Below are positions 1 through 5,307 of a stretch of 5,307 nucleotides of DNA, piece by piece. Location: NCBI GenBank assembly GCA_002298155.1, contig DBME01000213.1:194-5500 (forward strand). The letters are read 5' to 3'. The stretch's first letter is position 1, and every line of letters starts with the position of its first letter. This stretch comes from Holophagaceae bacterium UBA706 (GTDB lineage Bacteria > Acidobacteriota > Holophagae > Holophagales > Holophagaceae). The notes beneath the pieces were generated by a model, which saw only the letters and a program-made list of their open reading frames with translations, was not told where the DNA came from and ran no database searches. A program made the translations under genes and the position numbers.

Positions 1-1
1 G

Positions 2-337
2 AGCGGCCTGTCCTACCAGTCCGCCACGCTCGACGCCATCGCCACCAAGCGCGAGGCGTTGACCGACCTGCTCCGCCGCTTCGCCGCCGCCCGGCTGTGG
101 GCGCTGGAGAACAGCGACGCCTATGCCGGCATCTGGGCCCGGACGGTCGGCATCGATCCCGCTATCGCCCGTCACACCTTCGGCGTCGAACGGGCGCGTC
201 CGGTCCCCCTCGACGCCGCGGTCATCGCCGACCAGCAGGCGACCTCCGACGCCTGGCGGGAGTTCGGCATCATCCCGAAACGGCTGGACGCGGCGGCGAT
301 CTTCGACCCCGGCTTCAACAGCGCGCTGCCGGCCTGA
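2..337 (+). CDS. ABC transporter substrate-binding protein, SsuA/TauA type, C-terminal part (5' end outside window)
   Basis: Open from the left edge (frame starting at base 2) to a TGA at 335-337, giving the last 111 residues; the start lies outside the window. The fragment reads as the closing helices of a periplasmic-binding protein of the aliphatic sulfonate/nitrate/taurine family. A helical stretch carries the WALENSDAYAGIWARTVGID segment, and then comes the block VPLDAAVIADQQATSDAWRE, FGIIPKRLD and a terminal DPGFN. The pattern of a P-V/L-D-x-x-V/L-I-A-x-Q-Q segment followed by G-x-I-P-x-R-x-D is typical of this family's C-terminus. By family, such proteins capture a small organic-sulfur or related ligand in the periplasm and deliver it to an inner-membrane ABC permease; the ligand cannot be told from this fragment. 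An ATG/TTG start inside the fragment (TTG at 59) would cut the domain and is not used. Base composition differs sharply from the rest of the window: CpG is nearly twice as frequent. No permease or ATPase gene follows; the next gene is on the opposite strand. Confidence 0.8.
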   Translation, partial: SGLSYQSATLDAIATKREALTDLLRRFAAARLWALENSDAYAGIWARTVGIDPAIARHTFGVERARPVPLDAAVIADQQATSDAWREFGIIPKRLDAAAIFDPGFNSALPA

Positions 338-878
338 CGGCGGCGAACCGCAGGAAGGCGATGGTGTCGTACAGGCCGTGGCAGAGGACCACCGGCCAGA
401 GGTTGTTGCCGCTCAGCAGGAAGAGCACTCCGAAGAGCACCGAGAGCTGGGTGACGATGACCATGGCCCGGCGCCCCTGGTAGGCATGGCACAGGCCCGC
501 GCCCGCCGCGGCGAGGCAGACCGCCAGCGCCTTGGCCACGGGCCAGGGCACCCTCCCGGCCAGGGCGGACTCCGTCCAGCCCAGCACGATGCCGCGGAAC
601 AGCAGTTCCTCCAGGAAGCCCCCCAGGACCCACCCCACGACGATCCCCAGCACGAGCTTGGCCCGGGATTCCTGGAGGCCCCGGAAGGCGCCCAGGGTGG
701 GGGGCTTGGGGAACCACCGCGTCGCGAGGCGGTCGGCGAGGGGCGAATAGGCGTACATGAAGCCCAGCCAGGCCACGGCGAGGCCCAGGGCCAGGGGCAG
801 GGAGGGGGGCGGACCCAGGCCCAGACCCGCGGCGCTCCATTGGAAGGGGACCAGCGCTGCCACCCCGAACGAACCCAT
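315..878 (-). CDS. CPBP family intramembrane glutamic endopeptidase (Abi/CAAX-like membrane protease)
   Basis: 187 residues, hydrophobic, with several membrane segments (roughly 4-22, 27-45, 75-94, 115-130, 138-156 and 159-178). The CPBP/Abi (CAAX prenyl protease-related) motifs are visible in order: E90-E91-L-L-F-R95 (EExxxR), H131 in the segment AGLCHAYQG, and H167-G-L-Y-D171 (HxxxD/N). In this family the glutamates and histidines form the intramembrane active site. The Phe four residues before the second-motif His is Ala127 here. Substrates of bacterial members are mostly unknown; roles reported include protein maturation, bacteriocin self-immunity and envelope stress. The start at 878 is chosen because GGAAGG (885-890) lies 6 nt upstream of it. 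The frame stays open to an ATG at 1190, but that would run antisense through the vWA gene and adds non-family sequence. It is divergent from the vWA gene, and its last 23 bp overlap the end of the substrate-binding protein gene. The family call is firm; the function is not. Confidence 0.88.
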   Translation of the reverse strand: MGSFGVAALVPFQWSAAGLGLGPPPSLPLALGLAVAWLGFMYAYSPLADRLATRWFPKPPTLGAFRGLQESRAKLVLGIVVGWVLGGFLEELLFRGIVLGWTESALAGRVPWPVAKALAVCLAAAGAGLCHAYQGRRAMVIVTQLSVLFGVLFLLSGNNLWPVVLCHGLYDTIAFLRFAAVRPAARC

Positions 879-884
879 TCCGGA

Positions 885-890
885 CCTTCC
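885..890 (-). promoter_or_regulatory. Shine-Dalgarno site of the CPBP protease gene
   Basis: On the minus strand the sequence reads AAGGAAGG then TCCGGA then ATG. The GGAAGG core is 6 nt from the ATG at 878. This site decides the start against the upstream in-frame ATG at 1190. Confidence 0.7.
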
Positions 891-932
891 TTTCACCTTT
901 GGATCGGAAACAGGATACCCAAGGCCTTCCTT

Positions 933-949
933 CCGGGAACATTTCCCGG
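933..949. promoter_or_regulatory. Perfect inverted repeat CCGGGAA-CAT-TTCCCGG, candidate operator
   Basis: Two 7-bp arms (933-939 and 943-949) are exact reverse complements around a 3-bp spacer; pairing does not extend beyond the arms. It lies centrally between the divergent CPBP and vWA genes, 45 bp before the vWA start and 55 bp before the CPBP start, where a shared regulator could bind. It could also form a small hairpin in the 5' leader of the vWA transcript. There is no T-run, so a terminator is unlikely. The repeat is seen directly; the operator role is inference. Confidence 0.4.
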
Positions 950-981
950 CCGCCCCCTGTCCAATCGTGGGAACCCCAACC

Positions 982-988
982 AAGGAGG
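982..988 (+). promoter_or_regulatory. Strong Shine-Dalgarno site of the vWA gene
   Basis: AAGGAGG is a near-consensus anti-16S match with a 5-nt spacer to the ATG at 994. It fixes the start of the vWA gene within a frame that is open much further upstream (an ATG at 757 exists but has no signal peptide after it and lies antisense to the CPBP gene). Confidence 0.88.
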
Positions 989-993
989 CTTCC

Positions 994-2106
994 ATGAAAC
1001 GGTTCGCACTGAGCCTGGCCGCACTGATGCTCATCCACGGAACGGGCCCGGCCGCGCCCGTCCACGGGACGGGGCCCCGCATCGAGGTGCTCTTCGTCCT
1101 GGACACCACCGGCTCCATGGGAGGCCTCATCGACGGGGCCAAGCAGAAGATCTGGTCCATCGCCAACCAGATGCTCCAGGCCAATCCCACGCCCAGCCTC
1201 CGGGTGGGCCTGATCGGCTACCGGGACCGGGGCGACGAGTACATCACGCGGTTCACGGACCTCACCGAAGACCTGGACAGCGTCTCCGCCCAGCTCCGGC
1301 AGTTCCAGGCCAATGGGGGCAACGATACGCCGGAGTCCGTGAACCAGGCCCTGCGGGAGGCGGTGGACCGCCCCACCTGGAGCTCCGATCCCAAGGTCCT
1401 GAAGCTCATCTTCCTGGTGGGCGACGCGCCTCCCCACATGGACTACCCCAACGACATCCCCTACCAGGTCTCCCTGCGCAAGGCCGTGGCCCGCGACCTC
1501 ATCGTCAACACCGTCCAGTGCGGGCAGGCCCAGGACACCACCACCTACTGGAAGGACATCGCCACCCTGGGGCGGGGGGCCTACATGCCCACCGGCCAGA
1601 CCGGGCACATGCACGTCATCTCCACGCCCATGGACGCCGAACTGGCGCGGCTGAACACCGAGGTGGGCACGACCATCGTCCCCTACGGCGAGGAGCGCCA
1701 GCGCGAGATGGTGGCCCAGAAGCAGAAGGCGTCCGAGGCCGTGGCGGCCTGCGCCCCCTCCGTCGCCGCCGATCGCCTCGAGTACAACCGCAAGAGCAAC
1801 AAGGTGGTCCAGGGAGGCGGGGATCTCCTGGACGCCGTCGCCTCCGGGTCCGTCTCCGTGGAGAAGCTGGACACGGCCCAGCTGCCTCCCCCGATGAAGG
1901 GGCTCTCCCCCGCCGCCCGTAAGGCGTTCATCGCCGGAAAGCAGGAGCAGCGCCGGAAGATCCAGGCCCGCATCGATGACCTGACCCGCCAGCGCCAGGC
2001 CTACCTGGCCAAGGCGGCCGCCAAGGAGGGCAAGGGCGACGCCTTCGACGTGCAGGTGGCGCAGGTGGTCAAGGCCCAGGCCAAGCCCAAGGGAATCCTT
2101 TTCTAG
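994..2106 (+). CDS. Secreted von Willebrand factor type A (vWA) domain protein with intact MIDAS
   Basis: 370 residues. The N-terminus looks like a signal peptide: MKR, a hydrophobic core at about 4-14 and a small-residue region to about 21 (Sec export, probably periplasmic or surface). The vWA domain follows at about 29-225. Its metal-ion-dependent adhesion site is complete: D37-T-T-G-S41-M (the DxSxS loop, here DxTxS), D111-T112-P-E in the GGNDTPE loop, and D144-A-P-P-H after a hydrophobic strand. The GGxDTPE and GDAPPH forms are typical of a bacterial vWA subgroup related to the vWA domains of slime-mould alpha-kinases. After about 230 comes a linker, then a basic, probably coiled-coil stretch (about 312-343, rich in K/R/E/Q) and a low-complexity A/K/Q tail ending KGILF. 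vWA domains bind a divalent metal and a protein partner; the partner is unknown. The start is set by AAGGAGG 5 nt upstream. It appears monocistronic: divergent from the CPBP gene and convergent with the EamA gene, with which it shares the CTAG stop. Confidence 0.9.
   Translation: MKRFALSLAALMLIHGTGPAAPVHGTGPRIEVLFVLDTTGSMGGLIDGAKQKIWSIANQMLQANPTPSLRVGLIGYRDRGDEYITRFTDLTEDLDSVSAQLRQFQANGGNDTPESVNQALREAVDRPTWSSDPKVLKLIFLVGDAPPHMDYPNDIPYQVSLRKAVARDLIVNTVQCGQAQDTTTYWKDIATLGRGAYMPTGQTGHMHVISTPMDAELARLNTEVGTTIVPYGEERQREMVAQKQKASEAVAACAPSVAADRLEYNRKSNKVVQGGGDLLDAVASGSVSVEKLDTAQLPPPMKGLSPAARKAFIAGKQEQRRKIQARIDDLTRQRQAYLAKAAAKEGKGDAFDVQVAQVVKAQAKPKGILF
1034..1077 (+). repeat. Imperfect 27-bp-spaced direct repeat encoding HGTGP twice
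   Basis: TCCACGGAACGGGCCC (from 1034) recurs as TCCACGGGACGGGGCCC (from 1061), offset by 27 bp. It encodes H-G-T-G-P at residues 15-19 and 24-28 of the vWA protein, at the end of the signal peptide and start of the mature chain. The offset is a multiple of three, so the reading frame is kept. It probably arose by a small in-frame duplication in a region under little constraint. Confidence 0.45.
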
Positions 2107-2945
2107 AGCGCCAAAGCCACGGCTCCGGCGACGACCAGGCACGCCCCGGCCCAATGCCGGGGCGGCGGCCGTTCTCCCAGCATCCAGGAGAAGCCCACCG
2201 CGAAGACCACCGACGTGTTCCGCAGGGTGGCGATGACGCCCGCCCCCGCCATGCTCAGGGCCTGGAGATACAGAAGGAAGCTGCCGGTGCACAGGATCCC
2301 CGCCACCAGCACGAGGCCCCACTGCGGCGTCAGGAGGCTGCGCACGGTGAAGCCCTTGCGCAGGCTCCGCACCAGCCCCTGGATGGGCAGGCTCACCGCC
2401 ATGGACACCGCGAAGAGCGGGATGGGCTGGGCGCCCCGGGCCAGGCTGAACTTGTAGCAGAGGGTGAATCCGGCGATGGCCGCGCCCACCACCGCGGCCC
2501 ACCCCAGTCTGCCGCGGTCGGTGCGGGCCTTGCCCGGGGCAAGCCCCATGAGGGCCAGGCCGGCGCAGACCACCAGGACGGCCAGCCCCTGGTGCGGGCG
2601 GATGGGCTCGCCCAGCAGCAGCAGGGACAGGGGCCAGATCAGGACGATGGAGCCCCCGCGCATCCAGGTATAGCTCCACCCCAGGGGCGCCCGCTCCAGG
2701 GCCCGCACGAGGGTCAGGAAGTACAGCCCCTCGAAGCACCCGGCCCCCAGCCCCCAGGCCAGGGCACGGGGGTCCGGGAAGGCGCGCCCCGGCAGGAAGG
2801 GAGCCACGCAGGCCGTGGTGATGAAGGCCACGGCCAGGATGCCCATGGACACCGCCTCCATGTTGGCGGCGCGCTTGAGGAGGGCGTTCCAGAGCGCGTG
2901 GAGGCAGGCCGATGCGAGGACGAGGAGGAGCGTGGCGAGGAGCAT
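2103..2945 (-). CDS. EamA/DMT-family transporter (drug/metabolite transporter superfamily permease)
   Basis: 280 residues, almost wholly hydrophobic, compatible with about ten membrane helices in two EamA repeats (about 1-135 and 148-280), the usual length of the family. Family marks include the N-terminal LHALWNALLKR segment (15-25), the end of repeat 1 with RGGSIVLIWPLSLLLLGEP (96-114), and the matching end of repeat 2 with LRNTSVVFAVGFSWMLGER (to about 259). The paired L-G-E-x/P motif before the last helix of each half shows the internal duplication. Such inner-membrane proteins export or exchange small metabolites such as amino acids, nucleotides or drugs; the substrate cannot be read from sequence. 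The ATG at 2945 starts right at the first helix. No Shine-Dalgarno is visible before it (CCGGCACCCCC precedes), but the upstream gene stops only 13 bp away, suggesting shared transcript and reinitiating ribosomes. Its TAG stop is convergent and overlaps that of the vWA gene. Confidence 0.88.
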   Translation of the reverse strand: MLLATLLLVLASACLHALWNALLKRAANMEAVSMGILAVAFITTACVAPFLPGRAFPDPRALAWGLGAGCFEGLYFLTLVRALERAPLGWSYTWMRGGSIVLIWPLSLLLLGEPIRPHQGLAVLVVCAGLALMGLAPGKARTDRGRLGWAAVVGAAIAGFTLCYKFSLARGAQPIPLFAVSMAVSLPIQGLVRSLRKGFTVRSLLTPQWGLVLVAGILCTGSFLLYLQALSMAGAGVIATLRNTSVVFAVGFSWMLGERPPPRHWAGACLVVAGAVALAL

Positions 2946-2958
2946 GGGGGTGCCGGCG

Positions 2959-5307
2959 TCAGGGGCGGAGGATCACCGTGAACGTGGCCACGGTGCGGCG
3001 CTTCATGACGCCGTCCAGGGGACGGTGGACGCCGGCTTCGATGCGCATGCGCTTGAGGACGTCCTCGCTGGCGATGCCCAGGGGGTTGTCCATGGCGAAT
3101 TCCACGCCCGCCACCCGTTGGTAGGGACCCCGGGCCAGGCCCGCCGACCACACGGACGTACCTTCCAGGTAGGCCCGCAGGATGCCTCCCGCTTCGCCAC
3201 GCCAGCGGAAGAACCGGTCGCCCGCCGCCAGTCCCGAGGGAAGGGCGACCTGCTCGATGCGGCCGCAGTCCAGGCTCTCGGGCACGAGGGACGTGGTGAC
3301 GCCGCCCAGGCGGAAAGCCTCGGGGGCCGTGGAGCCGGCGCCGTTGGCGATGCGCCCGCCGGAGGCGCGCAGCTTCAAGGGCACGGCGGGGTTCTCCAGG
3401 AGGACGGCCAGATCGGACCGCAGCAGGTTCCAGGTGCCCGACCCGTCGCCGGTGGTGCGGCCCGGGAACCACTGGACGGCGGGGGACACGGATACACCCC
3501 AGCCACCCCGGGCCCAGAGCACCTTGGCGCCGGCGCGCAGGCCGGCGAGGCTGCGGGTGCGGGTGCCGCCCGCGCCATCCAGGGCCTCCACCCGTTCCGC
3601 GGCCACCACCGGGCTGAACCAGAAGGGCGTCTCGCCCAGGTTGTCCCAGGTGAAGGCCAACTCGCCGCCCCTGCGTTCCCGGTCGCCGGGCCTGGGTTCG
3701 AAGCGCTGGCGGCTGGGACGTTCCAGGACCGAGAACAGGCTCAGGGATGGCTTCCAGGCCCAGGCGGAGGAGGAGAACCCGGCCACGGCGCCCCGGGGGC
3801 CGGCGGCGTCGCCGAAGCCCCCCAGCACGTGCCAGGAGAACCGGCCCAGCAGATCCGAGCCGGAGACGCCCATCTGGTAGCTGGTGCCCGAAGGCGTGAG
3901 GGTGGCGCCCGAGCCCATCTGCACCCACTGGTTGTCCAGGGCCCGGTAGGGAACCGAGGGCAGGGGCCCGGTCTGCCGCGGCATCGTGACGGTCTCCAGG
4001 GGCGGCGCCATGACGGTGCGGGGGTTGATGATCCGGACCTCGGGCGCGGGGCCCGCCTGCAGCGGGGGCAGGCCCAGGTCCAGCTTGCGGAGCTCCATGC
4101 CCCTCGCATCCGGGGTGGTGAAGTAGAGGGTCCTGCCATCGGGGCTCGGGGCGGGGTTCCAGGCGCCGGCGACGGTGCGGGTCATGACCTGCGCTTCCTG
4201 GAAGCGGGGCTGGCCCCCTTCCCGGGTGAAGGGCACCTTGACGATGTTGAAGATCCCTTCCACCTCACAGGCGGCCCACAGGATGCCGCGGCCCTCGTCC
4301 AGGAACGCCCGGCCAATGGGATGACCCGGAAGGGGCACCGGCTTCCCGTCCAGTTCCAGCACCCAGAGTCCGGCGCGGTGCACGGGCTCCAGGCCCTTCC
4401 AGCGTGCCGGGGGCAGCGTGCCGGGCCCGGTTTCGACGCCGCCCGGAAGGCGCCAGAGGGCGGGCTGCAGGTGCTGCACCCCTTCACTGTCCGCGCGCCG
4501 GATGCGGAACCGGATGGTGTGGTCGTCCACCCAGGCGGCCTCCTGGGGAAGGCGGTGGTCCAGAAGGGGCAGCTCCGCCGCGGGGCGGCGCGATGGGACG
4601 TCGGGGGCCACGTCCGCCACGCCGTTGAGGGGGTCGGGGCGCGGGGCCTTGCCTGGCTTCTTCTTCTCCTGCCCGAGGTTCCACACCCGCAGGCCCAGGG
4701 CGCCGCGGCCCTCCATGGAGGCCAGGATGCGGGTGCCGTCGGGGCTCACTTCCAGGTTGCGCAGGGCGCCGCCGGCGCGCAGGAGGATCTCGCCCTCCCG
4801 CAGGCCCTGGGCCTTGAGGCGCGTCTCCCATTCCAGGGCGTCGTGGGCGGTTTCGGCCGTGAAGCGCCGGTACCCGTCCTGGGGGGAGAACCCGAAGGTG
4901 GCCAGGAAGGCCGCATCGAAGCTCCTGCCCTTGCGGGAGGCGAGCTGCTTCCAGAAGTTCCGCAGCAGGTCGGGCTGGCCGGGGCGCTGGCGCTCCAGCC
5001 ACTCCAGGTAGGCGCTGCCCACGAGGTAGGCCAGGTTTCCGCCGTAGAGGCCGCCGGCGTTGTCCAGCCCCTCGTAGGCCGGCAGCATGCCGTCCCGGGC
5101 CCACTGGCGCAGCAGGGCCGCGCGCAGGGCGCTGTGGGGGCGTCCCGAGCCGGTGAGGCGGCCTTCGGCGAGGGTGGCGTAGCCTTCCGTGACCCACCGG
5201 GGGCACTTGAGCACCAGGGGGCCGATGGGCAGCTCGAAGAGGCTGGAAAGGACCGTGGCGGGCCGGGTGGGGCGGGTCAGGTGATGGATGTGGGTCATCT
5301 CGTGGCT
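2959..5307 (-). CDS. Exported zinc metallopeptidase (peptidase MA-like) with beta-propeller and C-terminal barrel-like region, 5' end outside window
   Basis: 782 residues are visible, open to the right edge and ending in TGA at 2961-2959; the N-terminus is missing. The first visible residues are S-H-E-M-T-H, an HExxH zinc site whose Met is the first ATG in the window (5298), so starting there would lose the motif. About 35 residues later W-V-T-E-G-Y-A (38-44) supplies the third ligand Glu, as in gluzincins of the peptidase MA/M1 type. Helical sequence follows to about 165. The middle (about 175-430) is a likely beta-propeller: SPDG turns at about 188-191 (LEVSPDGTRIL) and 388 (APSPDGRTLYF) match PD40/TolB-like repeats. 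From about 470 to the end, short alternating strands rich in G, W, F and Y, including GVSGSDLLGRFSWHVLGGFG, resemble the bacterial surface-antigen (BamA/D15-like) barrel. The chain ends FTVILRP, not the usual terminal aromatic. The protein is probably in the outer membrane or periplasm. Whether the peptidase is active and what it cuts are unknown. It lies upstream of the EamA gene in a likely operon. Confidence 0.75.
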   Translation of the reverse strand, partial: SHEMTHIHHLTRPTRPATVLSSLFELPIGPLVLKCPRWVTEGYATLAEGRLTGSGRPHSALRAALLRQWARDGMLPAYEGLDNAGGLYGGNLAYLVGSAYLEWLERQRPGQPDLLRNFWKQLASRKGRSFDAAFLATFGFSPQDGYRRFTAETAHDALEWETRLKAQGLREGEILLRAGGALRNLEVSPDGTRILASMEGRGALGLRVWNLGQEKKKPGKAPRPDPLNGVADVAPDVPSRRPAAELPLLDHRLPQEAAWVDDHTIRFRIRRADSEGVQHLQPALWRLPGGVETGPGTLPPARWKGLEPVHRAGLWVLELDGKPVPLPGHPIGRAFLDEGRGILWAACEVEGIFNIVKVPFTREGGQPRFQEAQVMTRTVAGAWNPAPSPDGRTLYFTTPDARGMELRKLDLGLPPLQAGPAPEVRIINPRTVMAPPLETVTMPRQTGPLPSVPYRALDNQWVQMGSGATLTPSGTSYQMGVSGSDLLGRFSWHVLGGFGDAAGPRGAVAGFSSSAWAWKPSLSLFSVLERPSRQRFEPRPGDRERRGGELAFTWDNLGETPFWFSPVVAAERVEALDGAGGTRTRSLAGLRAGAKVLWARGGWGVSVSPAVQWFPGRTTGDGSGTWNLLRSDLAVLLENPAVPLKLRASGGRIANGAGSTAPEAFRLGGVTTSLVPESLDCGRIEQVALPSGLAAGDRFFRWRGEAGGILRAYLEGTSVWSAGLARGPYQRVAGVEFAMDNPLGIASEDVLKRMRIEAGVHRPLDGVMKRRTVATFTVILRP

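Larger units (their letters stand above)
879..993. promoter_or_regulatory. Divergent intergenic region, expected to hold promoters for the CPBP and vWA genes
   Basis: This is the only sizeable non-coding stretch in the window (115 bp), between two genes that diverge from it, so both promoters should lie here or just inside the genes. The stretch 895-945 is relatively AT-rich for this genome. A possible -10 for the CPBP gene is TATCCT on the minus strand (912-917), but no convincing -35 goes with it. For the vWA gene, TTGGAT at 899-904 is -35-like without a good -10. The region also contains the 8-bp palindrome AAGGCCTT (921-928) and the inverted repeat listed separately. The location is implied by gene layout; the exact promoter elements are not resolved. 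Confidence 0.55.

Noticed and set aside
757..993. N-terminal extension of the vWA protein to the ATG at 757
   Set aside because: The extension is antisense to the CPBP gene and would bury a clear signal peptide. AAGGAGG sits 5 nt before the ATG at 994.
879..1190. N-terminal extension of the CPBP protease to the ATG at 1190
   Set aside because: It would run antisense through the vWA start and the intergenic region and adds no family-like sequence. A good ribosome site precedes the ATG at 878.
123..1922. A 599-codon plus-strand open frame overlapping the CPBP and vWA genes
   Set aside because: Low-complexity translation, no ribosome site, and out of frame with the vWA gene, which has a strong Shine-Dalgarno site, signal peptide and domain motifs.
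2089..2102. AAGG-GAAT-CCTT followed by a short T run as a terminator of the vWA gene
   Set aside because: The stem is only four or five pairs, lies inside the last codons and is followed by only two more T residues; too weak to call.
172..2739. An 855-codon open frame on the minus strand running through the CPBP, vWA and EamA genes
   Set aside because: Its translation is Gly/Pro/Arg/His-rich without any recognisable domain, and it lies across three well-supported genes on both strands. Long stop-free shadow frames are expected at this GC content.
2714..3928. A 404-codon minus-strand open frame across the EamA/metallopeptidase boundary
   Set aside because: Arg/Pro/Gly-rich translation in another frame of two recognisable genes on the same strand; no domain seen.
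1..5307. Defence, toxin-antitoxin, CRISPR or mobile-element content
   Set aside because: No repeat array, transposase, terminal inverted repeats, integrase, tRNA or nuclease gene could be recognised. The CPBP (Abi) family name alone does not make the locus a phage-defence system.

Overview
The window is GC-rich and densely coding: about 98% lies inside five genes, and the only clear intergenic gap is 115 bp. It holds three complete genes and one gene cut by each edge. Codon style and protein content (a secreted vWA protein, a CPBP-family membrane protease, an EamA transporter, and a metallopeptidase joined to a beta-propeller and a barrel-like region) suggest a GC-rich Gram-negative bacterium. 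My best guess is an acidobacterium of the Holophaga/Geothrix type, but this is an impression and was not tested by any search. The first ~340 bases look different: they are much richer in CpG and encode a proteobacterial-looking nutrient-uptake protein.

Layout from left to right. (1) 2-337, + strand: C-terminal part of an SsuA/TauA-type ABC transporter substrate-binding protein. (2) 315-878, - strand: a CPBP intramembrane protease homologue, tail to tail with (1) and overlapping it by 23 bp. (3) 879-993: a divergent promoter region with a perfect 7-3-7 inverted repeat. (4) 994-2106, + strand: a secreted von Willebrand factor A protein with an intact metal-binding site. (5) 2103-2945, - strand: an EamA/DMT-family transporter, tail to tail with (4), the two stop codons sharing one CTAG palindrome. 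(6) 2959 to the right edge, - strand: a large exported protein with a gluzincin zinc site (HEMTH plus EGYA), PD40-type beta-propeller repeats and a C-terminal region resembling an outer-membrane barrel. Its stop lies 13 bp before the transporter start, so (6) and (5) are probably co-transcribed.

The genes do not form an obvious pathway. The vWA protein and the propeller/barrel protein probably both act in the cell envelope, and the CPBP protease and EamA transporter are inner-membrane proteins, but nothing in the sequence ties them into one system. I see no RNA gene, CRISPR array, insertion sequence or defence island. The points most worth following up are the zinc motif straddling the right edge, which would be lost if the gene were started at the first visible ATG, and the composition change at the left edge, which could mark gene transfer or an assembly junction.
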